Positions 1-12,690 of a stretch of 64,000 nucleotides of DNA are shown here, one piece after another (the first letter of the stretch is position 1; each line of letters opens with the position of its first letter). The stretch lies in assembly GCF_001522545.3 (NCBI RefSeq), contig NC_031773.1:25059685-25123684 (forward strand), in the 5' to 3' direction. The translations under genes were made by a program, and so were the position numbers. The stretch comes from Parus major. Taxonomy: Eukaryota; Chordata; Aves; Passeriformes; Paridae. A model generated the notes under the pieces. The model was not told where the DNA came from. It saw only the letters and a program-made list of their open reading frames with translations, and did no database searches.

Positions 1-912
1 TTATCATAAAAAGCTGAAAGAGCCATTACTGCCAGCACACATGGGCACAAAAGAAAATATTCTTATGGGCAGCATAGGGCTACCCAGCTCCAGATGTATA
101 AAAATTCCTTTTTCAGATGCCTTATGTGCAAGAGGAAAGCTATGTTCCATATGATTTTCATGCAGTGCATGGGGTTAAAACATGTAGAAGAGGAAATCCT
201 ACCTTTTCTCTGATATATGGCAATCCTAACAGCAGCTGTGCTGCCTCACAGGTCCTTCCAAACCAGTGCCCAGAGCCTAGACTTTGCAGCCATGGATTTG
301 CTCAGGAAGGTCTGAGTGAGACACACTGAATCACACCACACACCTCTCCTCAGGGTTACCCTTGGCTTGGCCAGCAGCAGCAGCAGCAGCAGCAGGACAG
401 GGTTTGTGCCTGGGGAGAAGTCCAGTGCTCACCAAGCCCAAGGTTGCAAGGACCATGGCAAGGGCTAGAGCAGCAAACTTCCCTGTGCTTCACATGTGCT
501 TTTGGAGGTGCCATGCTTTGGGAAATGAGCAGCAGTGGACATTTTAACCATCAACCATGGCTGTGAAGATGAAAATTAATATGTTTCAATTGAATTTCCT
601 TAGAAAGAAAAGTTGGCCATGGAGGAAAATAGAGTTGGGTTTAAGTCTGAAGAAATTATTTAAAGAACATTTTTTTCAGGGTTTACAAAAAGTCATAAAA
701 GCAGGTACATAAGCAGTGTACAGAAGCTGCCATAACATTTCAGTCTCTCACACATGCCATCCTAAAGTGCTCCAGAATGTTTTTTCCTCTTAGAAAGGCA
801 AAACAAATGTACCAAAACCTCTCAAATATGAAACATATTTATTTCCCAAAAATTCTATAAGAAAACATACTTGAAAATATTTTTCAGATGGAGATCTACT
901 CAAGTACAGCAC
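1..912. other. Intergenic sequence with a (CAG)8 microsatellite
   Basis: No gene is supported here. The short open frames lack recognisable domains and splice structure. A perfect (CAG)8 run lies at 372-395. It falls in a short open frame and would read as polyalanine there, but nothing else suggests coding. Confidence 0.6.
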
Positions 913-1885
913 TGTGGTGGTGGGTTGACCCTGGCTGGACACGAGGTATCCAGAAAAGCTTCTCCATCTCCCTCCCCCTCAGCTGGACAGGGGAGAGAGA
1001 ATGAAAGACTCATTGACTGAGATAAGGAGGAGAGATCAGTCATCCACGGCTCCATGGGCAAAATCATTTGACTTGGGGAAATTAGCTAAATTTATTGACA
1101 ATCAAATCAGAGGAGGATAATGAGAAATAAAACCAAATATCTAATACCTCCCCCATATCCCTTCTTTCTTCCTAGGTTTAATTTCACTCACAACTTTTTC
1201 TCCATCCTCCTCCACCCAGCACAAGCTGACAGGGCATGGGTTGTGGTCTGTTCATCACATGATGTCTCTGCTGCTTCTTCCTCCTCAGAGGGAGGACTCC
1301 TCACACTCTTCCCCTGCTCCAGGGTGGGATCCCATGGGAGACAGTTCTCCACGTGCTTCTCCACTGTGAGTCCTTCCCACAGGCTGCAGTTCCTCACAAA
1401 CTTCTCCAGCGTGGGTCCTTCAGTGGGGTGCAGTCTTTCAGGAACAGAGTGTTTCAGCTTGGGTCACCCAAAAATCACAAATCCTGCCAGAAGCCTGCTC
1501 CAGCATGGGCTTCCTATGGGCTCACTGCCTCCTTCAGGCATCCCTCTCCTCTGATGTGAGTGCTCTACAGGCTGCAGGTGGTTCTCTGTGCCTTCATGGA
1601 TCTCCATGGGCTGCAGGGGCACAATCTGAGTCTTCCCCACAGGCTGCAGGGGAATCACTGCTCTGGTGCAATTGCTATTTGGGCAGGCTTTTTGCCCCAT
1701 AAAATACCTTATTCCAGAGGCACTACCACAGTTGCTGATGGGCCCAGCCTTGGCTAATGACAGGTCCTTCTTGGAGCCAGCTGGCACTGGCTCTATCTGA
1801 CATAAGGGAATCTTCTGGCAGCTTCTCATAGAAGCCACCCCTGTAGACCCCTGCTACTGAAACCTGGCCCTGCAATCCCAATACA
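913..1885 (-). mobile_element. Solo LTR of an endogenous retrovirus, probably ERVL-like
   Basis: The element begins with TG (913-914) and ends with CA (1884-1885), the usual LTR termini. It is flanked by AGCAC (908-912) and AGCAT (1886-1890), a 5-bp target-site duplication with one mismatch. Five-bp duplications are typical of ERVL-class insertions. The sense strand is probably minus, because a minus-strand AATAAA (TTTATT at 1091-1096) lies about 180 bp from the minus-strand 3' end, as expected for R/U5. The interior carries degenerate direct repeats, with GGCTGCAG at 1382, 1570, 1609 and 1642. I recognise it as a repeat common in songbird genomes but cannot give its family name. No gag, pol or env sequence adjoins it, so it is a solo LTR left by recombination. 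Open frames inside it on both strands are not genes. Confidence 0.82.
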
Positions 1886-2830
1886 AGCATCTTTCCTGCC
1901 TCTCACCTCCCTGCCCCCCTAGTTTGCCCAAGAACTATGTCCTGAGAAAATGAGTCGTTCTTGTAGATGGTCCTGATGATTGTTGTAATCAGATTTTGGT
2001 GAAGTATGGCAGAAGACATGAGAACTACCGAGTATTTGAATTAATCTCAGCAGGTCAATTACTACAAAGATTTTCTGCTCTAGATGCTTGCAGAAAGATG
2101 TGCACTTCTTAAAACCCCAGCTATTTCCTTAATTTATTTGCAAAGCAAGATATAATGGTAAAAAAATCAGTTGAACACAACAGTTTTATTGGAGTTCACC
2201 TGCTACAACAATGTGTATGAACACAAAGCTCCTAGCAAGACAAGCAAGCAATCCTGGAGCTGCTTTCAAAGATATCTGCTGTTTGCAGCAATGTAGGATG
2301 AGCACATAGTCAGTTTAATAGGCTTCCTCCTTGATCAATTATTTAACCTTCCTTTTCATTTTCCTGAAAGTTTGGGTTGGTTTGTCTGTTTGTTTGTTTT
2401 ATTTAGTACAATCAGTGCCTTTAATAAAGGGTGTTTCTCTGTACTTCTGCATGTTTGAATTTGGAAAACCGTAAATCCCTGCTTTTATATCTCTCTTTCA
2501 GTGGTTCCTGTCTATCCCCAGAAGTTTGTCAGGCAGGAGAAGGATAAGAAGTCAATACAAATTCCAGCAGATCAAAGAATAGTCAGGTCTCCACTGCCTC
2601 CACATCCAATATTGTGTTGCAGTCCCCAGGGGTCAAAGCAGAACCTTTTATATGAGAAGCTGAACCAAAGAAGTTCCAGAATGCCAAAAAATGGATGAAA
2701 GCCAAATAAAGTCTGTAGGCTTGGGATTCAGAGGAATAAGGGGAGAATTAAGACCATTGCAGACAAGCAGAGTTGCTGTATTAAAAAAAGTATATAGAAG
2801 ATATCTGAATAAAATTAATTAAAACTGCAC

Positions 2831-2906
2831 TGTTGTTTTCAAGAGAAAAATAGATCCTTTTAAAAAATTGTTGTTTTCAAGAGAAAAATAGATCCTTTTA
2901 AAAAAT
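2831..2906. repeat. Perfect tandem duplication, 2 x 38 bp
   Basis: Bases 2831-2868 are repeated exactly at 2869-2906. Each copy starts TGTTGTTTTC and ends TTTTAAAAAAT. The identity suggests a recent duplication or an assembly artefact. No function is evident. Confidence 0.95.
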
Positions 2907-3734
2907 TTCTCTCCAGAAATCTCATATCTTGTATTTATTTCCATACATTTTTTGTTGTGGTTTTTATTCAAATACTTTATATACACTTAAGATGCAATTG
3001 ATATTTAAATTTTTTTCAATCCCTATGAGGTTCTGTAGACAGTAGCAATTCAATCAGAAACAGAAAATGATGTGAAAAGCAGTGAGGGAGTGCTTATTCA
3101 TTCAGTGCACAGAAAAATTAACATCCACAAGACAGCTGTTAAACAAGGAAGATTTTTTTCATTGCTTCAGTACTAAAAACTACACTGATTTTTTACAAAG
3201 CAAGCATAATATGCTCAAGAAAGATGGGTGACAGAGATGAAATTTGCTAAAAGGTGGCAGGGGAGAAAATGGTCTACTTATTTGCAATGAAAAATACCAC
3301 AGCAAACTACTAACAGCTGTTACTCACATTAATGACTTTTGGTTTTTTTAATACAAAAACAAAACAACTGATTTTGTCAATAGAACAATACACAAATCTC
3401 CTAGCTGCACACTTGAACAGCAGACAGTGTTGAGTAAGGTGTAATAATTAGTCAAACTTACAAGTTTATATCCCCAGTTAGAAGAAAGAAATTATCTTAC
3501 CATTAACAATCAGCAATTAAGTAAATAGAAATGGCTTTCCTTAAAGACCACAGGACCAACAGTAGTGGAGGGAAACTAGACAAGAAAAGCAGCAAAAGAG
3601 ACACAAGCGCTCTGCAAAAGCTGCAAACCCACAGGAGCCCTCAAAAGCCAAGCCAGGTGCAGGCAGGTGCTGGGTGCTGGCATGCAGGGGCAGAGCACGC
3701 CAGGCGCCGGCCTCGAGCCACTCCTGGATCTGGA

Positions 3735-3785
3735 CGGCTCCTCTAAGCTCAGCAGGGTCAAAGCTGGGACTAAAATATCAGATAG
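3735..3785 (+). repeat. Possible 5S rRNA-like fragment
   Basis: The stretch AAGCTCAGCAGGGTC at 3745-3759 differs at one base from the A-box region of vertebrate 5S rRNA genes. The following bases keep only scattered matches to the rest of the internal control region. Upstream, a GATCT-containing stretch is also vaguely similar. It could be a decayed 5S-derived retrocopy or SINE, or chance. Confidence 0.22.
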
Positions 3786-5557
3786 TTTCACTCCACCCTG
3801 TTTCTTGTCAGAGGAATGAAACAAGGTGCTGTAACAGCTAAAGCTGGACAGTAGGAACAGGAGAAGCCCCAGGCTGGAGAGGACTTTCCCAACACATTGA
3901 GCAGAAATAAAGTTCTGGTCAAAGCAACTGGCTTTGTTGGAAACTCTGAATGATGAGAAATAGCTGAAGCTTTAACTATTCAAATAGCTTCATCTTCTAA
4001 TGCATTGCCATGGTACTCTCAACAAGAAGATTCTGCGTAATGACACCAGCTTTAGCTCCTCAGTACAACTGTCTGAAAAGAGAATTTACAAGTAGAGGCT
4101 AGGAAAAATCCTCTCCACAGCTCCAGCACAAACTGGGGTAAAACCAAATATTTTCCATGGGTCCTAAAACTTCTTGCAACATCGAGGTCATGTATCAGCC
4201 AATGCAACACACCAGATCTAAACTCTCCTCCCTCAAAGGGAGGACCACATTTTCAGCACAGTATAACAACAAGTTTTATAACTAGTTTGAATAGGGAGGA
4301 GAAAATGGGCCTATTGTTCCTCATCATCTAATCAATGCTTCTGTCAGTTGAGGGCATTAAAAATATAATGTACTGCCTCATACTTGCATCAAAATATAAA
4401 GAAGACATCAGCAGAAAAAAACTTATATTCTTCTCCATGCAACACTAGAGCAAATTTCCTATATTATGGGAAAAAAAACCCTATTTGCACAGAATCCACA
4501 ATAATGAAAAAAAATTTTGAAAAATTAGATTTTCCTCCTAAGACTAAAATTAAATATGGAAAACCAGTTGAGGGTAAGTTGAAGGGAACATTTACATGAA
4601 GTACTTTTTCTCAGGAAAGTGCCAGAAATTTAAAATAACGTTTGAAATTCCACTCTTACAGCTACATTTCAGTTTCTCACCCATTTTGACATACTAATTA
4701 TAGAAAGACAAGTTATTTTAATTTAAGCTTGCATATTAAAATTCCTATAAAATGTACAGATGTAACACCCTGATGTGTTACAATGGTTTATAGGAGTGTT
4801 GGCTTTGTGTACGGTGATGACATTATATATGACATTTATATTCTATTAAAGTGGTTGGTAATATTAACAAAACCTATACAGCCCCAGTTTTAGGGTTGAT
4901 TTAAACACAACACAGTGTTGTTTTAAAAACTTTATAATGAATCTACATAGAGGCAGTGTGCTGCTGAAGAAAAATGGATATGCATTTGTTCTGCAGCAAT
5001 GTTATAAAATTGGGGTATTTTTTAAATCCTACTTCTGGGCCACACAAGCATTCTACTTTCTAGCTTTTCATTTTGTTACTGTAGGAATATATAAACAGGA
5101 AAAAGCCTTTTCTTAACTACATTGTTTTCATCAATTTAAAAATGCATTAGTTATGAATATACAGTGGTAATACTGATAAATAAGTTATATGTATATTTCT
5201 TACTCTTTCACTAGAGAGTGGTTTTCATGAACAAGTTAACTACTGGAAAATTTTCATTTTTTCATGTTTCCTAACCAGATTGTGGAAGAATGCAGCCATG
5301 CTGCCACCTATTAATTTTTATAATGCAATGGAAATAGGAAAAAAAGTTACAATTTTTAACAGGTAAGGAAAAAAAGCCACAATAAAAACCAAATCTATAT
5401 AACCTAAAACCCTGAATGCAGCTTCAACACTATGAAACCACTAGCCTTTTCTGACAGTTTAACACCTGAAACACAAGTGAGAAAAGAGAGCACATCACCT
5501 ATAAGTAAGCAAGGGAAGATAACATAAGGAAAGCTAGCTGATGATTACCATGTAATC

Positions 5558-6100
5558 ATGGCTGGCAAAAAAGAGACAGATTTCACATCCAGATTTCTGC
5601 TGACTGGAAGACTCAGTGAAGGCTCATTTCAGTCCCAGCTAATGGGATCTGTAAGGAGGAAGAAACCACATGCAACACTGCCTGTGCATGTCCCTGTTAG
5701 AGCAGAATGGCTGCTGAGCAGGAAAGGACTGAGAATTTCGGTGTGGCCCCCAAACCCCTTTTGCACTGAGTGCTCAGCCAGTTGCCACAGCACAGCTGGA
5801 CGTGGAGGACAGAAGGACGCTGTGCAGGGTGCTCCTCACAGAACACAGAACGGGAGTGGCTCTGGGGAGCAGGTGTTTGTCCTTGGCAGGGAGGTGCCAG
5901 CATGGCTTAATGTGCTCCGTGCTTTAGCTGGCTGGTCCCAGAGGGCTCTGAAGCCCAACACCCATCCAAACCAGGCCCTGACACACAGAGACCCTATGGA
6001 GATAGCCCAGCCGAGCTGGAAAGAGCCAAACAGAACAGCTAAGCCACCTCTCCAGAGCCACCAAGTTATAACACACCTCACAATCTCTCTGTTCCCATAA
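5558..6100 (+). other. GC-richer block with an unrecognised 180-codon open frame
   Basis: An ATG-started frame runs 180 codons without a stop in a block clearly more GC-rich than its surroundings. The predicted peptide is rich in Arg, Pro, Ser and Gln. I see no signal peptide, membrane segment, repeated motif or known domain. GC-rich DNA gives long frames by chance, and minus-strand frames also exist across the same block. I do not call it a gene; it could be a lncRNA exon or nothing. Confidence 0.2.
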
Positions 6101-7544
6101 ATACATCACTTTTAACTTTCATTTGTAATGTAAACATATAGATTTACTTCATTTGCAAAAAAAACCCCAAAATCAAAAAAACTCATCAAACTCCAAACTC
6201 TTTCCCAATATTTCTGGGGTGTTATCTGAAAACAAACTGTAATTTTACTGTTCTATTACCTTCTCTCTTATGTGTCACACACAAATGATCTCTAGATAAT
6301 TTTTATGTAAGTTAAATAGAACCAGTTATATTCATATACCAAAATGTATCCCTTTGATGTACCCCTTTTGAGTTTCACTGTACTTTTTCTTATAAGCCTG
6401 GAGAAGTTAGAAACAAGGATATGCTCTTTTTAGAACAAGAATCAGCAGATTTAATATAACTGCATTGGAGTATTTGAAGTGCCTATTACCCACGATATAA
6501 TAAAATATATGAGGTTACTTAAGTCATTAAAAGCTAACAACACAGATCCAAGAGTGGGAGAGGTCTGAGCTGAAGAGATATGGCAACAGTTGTTTGTTAA
6601 TTAGAAAACAGAACCATTAAACCCCAGCAACCTCAGATTTCTATGCCAACAAAACCAACCCAGACAGTAAACCAAGAAAGTTCAGTTCATGCTTGAGAAA
6701 AGTTTTAAAAGTTCCAAAAACTGATTTCAGAAAAGTTTACTGTTAGATGGGTGATGGCAAGAAAAAGATTTAAATGTTTGAAGAGAGAGCCTGGCTGAAC
6801 AGTCTTTTCCCAGTTACTTTTAGCTAGCAAGACATTCTGGCAAACTGGTGTCTGCTAGAATCAGATGTAAAATATGCTTATTCTTGAATTAATTTTCTAC
6901 ACAAGCTGAGGGGAATCTGAGGTACAAAACAAATGTTATACTACCCTTTATGAACCAGTCATCCTTATTAGGGCACAAAGCAATTTAGGTGATTGGCTGA
7001 AAATTGGCCAGAGCAGAGTGCAGATAAGACCCAATTAAAACAAAAAGCAATTTGAGTTTACTGAATAAACTATAAGAGCAAATGACAAATTAAAAAAGCT
7101 AGATAAAATTATATGTAGGTTTTGCTAGTAGTGCACAACTGGAAGTGCTGAAAGAAAACAAACAAACAAAATATTACCAAATAATTAGAGTGGGGTAACT
7201 TCACATTGATTCTTCAATAGTGAGGGATATAAAAAGTATCGGCAATTTAAATAGGTTTCAGCATTAAACCAGCTGGTTTTTTTGTTAAATAGAGGAAAGC
7301 CAGGACAAATCAAAATATATGAAATGGCCCAAACCCAAGACATCAGCCAAATGATCTTACAGAGTTTATGCCAGCAGCCCTCCTGACCAAACAGGTGCCC
7401 ACATGTCTGGCCACGCTTCCCCATGTCCTAACCCCACTCCAGGGTTGAGGACGTTGGTTTTCCTCATCTTCTCTTAATCCTTATCTCTGGCCATCTCCTT
7501 TCACCTTCTCTGTGACAGTGGCCACACTGGAGCCTTCCAACAGG

Positions 7545-7670
7545 AGTGTAGGCACAGGACCAGCTCCTGCAGCCCCGGGAGTCCCGTGGGCACCGCCGCG
7601 GGATGGGCGAGCGGCCGCCTGCAGCCCCCGGCACGGCCCCGGCAGGCGGCACAGGGGGCACCTACAGCTT
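7545..7670. promoter_or_regulatory. Small isolated CpG-rich island
   Basis: About a dozen CpG dinucleotides fall within roughly 90 bp (about 7570-7660), inside DNA that is otherwise AT-rich and CpG-poor. It contains a NotI-type GCGGCCGC and several CCGG sites. Such isolated clusters can mark lncRNA promoters, unmethylated enhancers, or decayed GC-rich repeats. No TATA box or convincing exon was identified beside it. Confidence 0.4.
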
Positions 7671-10600
7671 GAGCAAGGGCAAATGAAGATAAACAATAAC
7701 TCAAAGCTGGGATTGAGGTATGCTCGTGCCTCGAGCTTCCTTTTCCCTTTTCCTTTTTGGAGACACGGGAACTCTTGCCATGAGAGAAATAACTGAGTTC
7801 CCCCAAATCAAATATTAACCAAAAAAAATCTGCAATTTATTTTTTTTTAACTGGATGATTTAGGCACGCCCATAACTCTGTGTCCTGGCTCTTGTGTATC
7901 TTTTCCAAGGCAACTCCTGCATGTTCAAGAAACACAGACACTAAAATGAAGGTGATTTCTACAAAGACACTGAATTCAAATCTTACCTGCCACCATGAGA
8001 GAACATAAGTGTTCCATCAATGTATGACTTTGCTCCATCACTATTAACATTAGCAGTGCCAGTCTGAAATACCGTACCCCAGTTCATCAGCTATGTACAA
8101 AACTATGAAAGCTCATTAGCACTATTTACTTTTTGGCATCTACATTTCACAACATTCAAAGTAAACTCTGAGTGCTCAGCAGGAACTTCCTGGAATTCCC
8201 AGAGGCACTTTGGTGCCTTGGCTGTTAACCGAAAGGATAACTTCACAAGTTTGGTTGTAAGTCAAGCCAGGAGTTATTCTTCAGACCCTTATGAAGATTG
8301 TTCCACCATAACACAAGCACACTTTTTCTCATCCAGCATTAAGTCTGCAGGTATAAGTACAACCCAGAGGGTTGCTTTGAACTTGCAAGGCTGAAGCATG
8401 ACTAGAGAGAAAACAGAATAGGCTTTTTTCCCTCACAGTTCTGAAAACAAGTTCTAATAATTTAACTACTAGGTAATAAATTGATATAAGTGAGTAAGGA
8501 TCAAACTGAAAAGACACAGAAAATGATGATTTGTAACAGGATTGTGATTGGCTGATTTATCTTTGAGTATACATTAGAGTAAAGTTACACCAAAGAACAG
8601 AAGTCCTTAATGTTAACATTTGGTACCTATTTCTCATGGGAAAGAAGCCGTATTATTATTGCAGTACTTAGTAGAATATTCTACTGCAGTTTCTTATTAA
8701 ATTTCTATTTTAGGTAGGTCTTCCTTTACCAGGAAGAAAAAATAAAAGACCAGTAGGATATGCTTATTAGGGCCAGGAGCTTTCTGGAAAGAAATGTAAC
8801 ATGTGAAATTAATTTAATCTCTTTTTGTTTTGAAATATGTTGCAAACAGATTGTGATTTTCTTCAACACATTATACAAAACTATTCAAGGATTCATTTCA
8901 ACAACAATTGACATCCTGAACCTCATTAATAAGTAGTTTTCTGCCAGTAGTCAGTATTAAAAATGAACTATTTCAATAGATTAGTCATGTTGTTTTGTTG
9001 GGCTTTTTTTAAACCTTGATTGCACTGATGTAAATCAGACAATAAATTATCCCATGTGAAGACAGGAATTCAGTACTACGCTTCACCAATATTTTTCAAT
9101 ATTCTGTTATTCTCCATTTTGGCAATTACTCCTACTAGCTAGATTAGTTGCTATTCCTGCAGAATTAAACCACCAAAACAGTATGAAAATAGGCTACATG
9201 AGTCTCTTAACAAATGGGGTAACTAAAGCATCAGTCAATCTCTAGTCACTGTAAGTTAAATTAATTTTTTGCTGTTTTTTTTTTCACACTGTGTATTCAT
9301 TTACATGAACATCATGGAAGTATTGCTTTCTGTTTGCACAAGTGACTGCAGTGGTAGAGAAGGCAACACCAGGCTTCTCCACCTGCAGACCAGACAAATG
9401 TTATCAAAAGCAGAGCAGGGCTTTACAGTTAAAGTTTCAGTGACAAATAAGGCAACTCAACAGAAACAGGAGCTCTCCAAGAGCAGTGAATTCCATAAAA
9501 TCATATTTAGTTTTTTACTTTTATACATGTAACTTCTAGAGAGTCGTGCTGTGCTGGCTTTTCTTCAGAAGGAGGGAGGGAGCTGCAGTACTTCACCTTC
9601 TCTGCTGCTGTGGCTTCAAAGAGCCCATTAAGGACACAGAGCTCTGCTTTGATACCAGTGCCTCGTTCTTGAGGACAGGTAGACAATGGTCTGCCCTTCA
9701 GGTCATACAAGCAGAGTCCCTCTGGATCACAAAGACAGACCTGCCCTGTGTCAAACTCTGGGAAATTGAACTCTGCAGCTTCTATTATAAATTGCAATTT
9801 TGCTTCTTGTAAAGTCACTGCTACCTTACTAAAACAAGCCTCAGCATCCTAAAAGTCATTTCAGTAGCATAAGACTTCCTAGGCTCAGCGAATGCACTGC
9901 CTATACAGGAGCTGTTTATAGGGCTGACAAACATAAATCCAAAATGTACCACAGGATTATGTTTTGGCTGCAGTTTAAACAGTTTCACAAGTAACAGTTT
10001 CCATCCTCTCTATTGTTTAAAAAATTTAGGAGAAACAAAAACGTAATAGGAATTTTCTTAATATGTAATAGTGCTGTTGGTTTGTTGGCTATTTTTTTGC
10101 ATTATCGCAAACATCTGGAGCAACCATTCAGTCATGAAGACTTAGTAATCTGCAAAGGGAAGGTTGCCACATCCTCCTTGTGACTCTGTAGTACTCAGTA
10201 CTTCAGGTCAGTTGTGAGCTGAAGTTCACAAAAATGAACTAGATGGGGTCACACAGCAAAAATTTTATATAACATTTCCTTTATGATTTCCAGAAGGGAG
10301 TTCATCTCTTCTTGAAAAAACACTGTGAAGCTAAAAGCAATCTATCAGTCCTTACTGTTCCTTTCTGCTAAGATGTTTTCTTCTTCTGTTACTCTCTGTA
10401 CTGGAAGACAGCAGTTAGATTTTGAGACATCTAAACACTGATGTCACACCTAACTGTTAAATGAATTACAGCTGTTCTGCTGAAGAGGGTGTCTCCCCCT
10501 TCATCACCCAGCCCCTCTTTGTGGAAAGTCAGAGCTGCAGACTAGATTTCAGCTTCTCACAGGATGATTCTGCCAGCCCTCCCTCAGGCTGCAAAGACCT

Positions 10601-12662
10601 GACCTTTCAAAAGTAAAAATAGAAAACTGAATTCCCTGGAGAGAGAATACAGCTAGAATTTGAGCCAGGAGGATATTTACTTTGTTTTCCTATCAATTAA
10701 ATAGATTCCTTAGACTACATATGCCCTTCAAACTCTCTTAATAACATTCAAATCTTAATTGCTAACCAGCCCCTTCTACTTCCCCCAGGCAATTACAACA
10801 GAATTAGACTCAGGTAACTCAATTAGACATCAGACTAACACAGCACTCTCCAAGAGGTCTCTAACCAAAACTCTCCATGAGCTTGATGAAAACAGCATTG
10901 CGATTGCTTTGTTAAGGTCAAACTGCATATGCTTTCAATAATCACTGAAGGCAAAATGATGCCTCGTTGTTTAGTCTGTAAACCTCTCCACCTGGCACTT
11001 GAATCTCTCATCCATTCCCACACAGAAATTGTGCTGATCTGCTAGGTCCAGTATGAGGTTGACCTTGTGCTTTTTTCCTTTCAGTCCTGTTTCTTCCCCA
11101 GACAGCACTGCTTCAGACACATACATGACACACAAGGGGGGCAGGTAGCAGCAGTCCTGAGCCTTATTTCAATCTGCCTTGCCTTTCCTCTTCTGCACAT
11201 CCCCCCTTTGCCACCTGAATGCAGCAGCAGGGCTTTACCTTACAAATGAAAACACAACATGAACACGAAGGAGATGTAAAAAAAGGAAAGCTCCAAATAT
11301 CTGCATAGGCAAGGCCTCAGACATCAGTCTAAGTAAATTTGTGGCCATTCTAAAATGAATCCTTAGTCCTTTGCCTCTAAAGGGAGATCAGGATAAGGCA
11401 CAGAATCATCAGTGCTGTACATTGGGAGAGGCAGGTGCCTCCAACCAGTTGTCCTGTTCCCTGAAAACTTGATGTGCTGCATGTTGGTTCACATTCACTA
11501 CCTAAAACCCTGTGACTTTCTTGTTCTGGGGAGGCTCCCCACCTCTGTGGTGCCACCCCAGACTCACAGCTATCTGCTCTCCAAACACCTCATGGCTGTG
11601 CTCCTCGCTCCCTGGCATCCCAGAGCTGCAAAGGGGCGGGAGGTGCCTCCCTGGTGAAACAGGCAGTAACCAGTGCAGTTTGACAGGCTGAGAAAGCTGA
11701 TACCTTGGGCTTGCTCCCCTCCTCTGGGCAACTGCTCCGTCTGCTCAGCTGTTATGCAGAAAGTGGGAAGCACAACCAGACAGAAGGCAAGGCTCCTGAA
11801 ATTATGTGTGTTTGCAGACATCCAAAAATGGGTTGGAGTTCTTGTTACAAGCTCACAACCTCTTTTTTGAGGCTAGACATTAAAATTCCAAAAAGGAGCA
11901 AAAGTTCAGACATAACTCTGTACTCAACGTCCCCATCACTAAATCAGAGGAGATTCCTGTTGCACGAGGACTGGTTCAAACCTCATCTCAGGCACTTAAT
12001 TCTTCCTGCTGCCTGAACAAGGAGCTTGGATGCTTTAATACATGATTGCAATTTATTCCAAGCACTTAGAATTTGGGCACTGGAGCACCTAATTCATGGG
12101 TATTAAGCCCTTTATAATACCTGCACATCATCAGTAACTTACCGACACAAGCAAAATTGATATACACAAGGGTTAAAAGGATTGATAGAAGCCTACATTA
12201 CAGATCTGCACCAGATGAACCAGATTGATTTTTAAATTTGCTTGATTAAATGGGTGTACTTTTTCAAGACTGATTCATTTAGCAATTTCTCCCTTTAAGG
12301 TTTCACTGGTATTTCACATACAGTGACTAATTACTTTTCAGAACACTGTGTACTTGTTCTCTGCTTCTGTGGACTTTAGTGACTTCTGCACAGTCACTAT
12401 GTCTGGGTAAAGTGGGTATAATGAACTCTTCTTCTTGACAGTGTTCCATAGCACTCTGCAGGGGTGTTTGAGGGATCACAAAAGGGGCAAGAGAATGTCT
12501 GACAACTGCTATTGGAGGTGGAGCTGCAAACAGTGGGAAAATACATTGCCAAAGCCATTCCAGGTGGTGGGGATGTCATACTGGCTCTGTAAGGTGAAAA
12601 ATGCAGTTGTGGTGGGAGCAGAGCCTAGGGGTAGTTGAGCCCCTGCTATGGAGAGCACAGAT

Positions 12663-12690
12663 GAGGAGGAGGAGGAGGAGGAGGAAGAAA
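12663..12690. repeat. (GAG)n microsatellite
   Basis: About seven GAG/AGG triplets in a row, grading into GAA. It would encode polyglutamate or polyserine in the chance frames on either strand. I see no gene around it. Confidence 0.9.

Larger units (their letters stand above)
1886..7544. other. Intergenic sequence without a supported gene
   Basis: AT-rich unique-looking DNA. It contains a perfect 38-bp tandem duplication (2831-2906), a GC-richer patch with slight 5S resemblance (about 3655-3785), and a GC-richer block (5558-6110) with an open frame I do not recognise. I see no splice-consistent gene model or RNA gene. Confidence 0.55.

Noticed and set aside
1120..1838. Open frames of 65-144 codons inside 1120-1838
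   Set aside because: They lie inside the solo LTR and match no retroviral protein region. LTRs are non-coding.
11398..11470. Possible minus-strand CR1 tail at a CAGAATCATCAG-like sequence
   Set aside because: Only the first dozen bases resemble CR1. The order of later motifs does not match.
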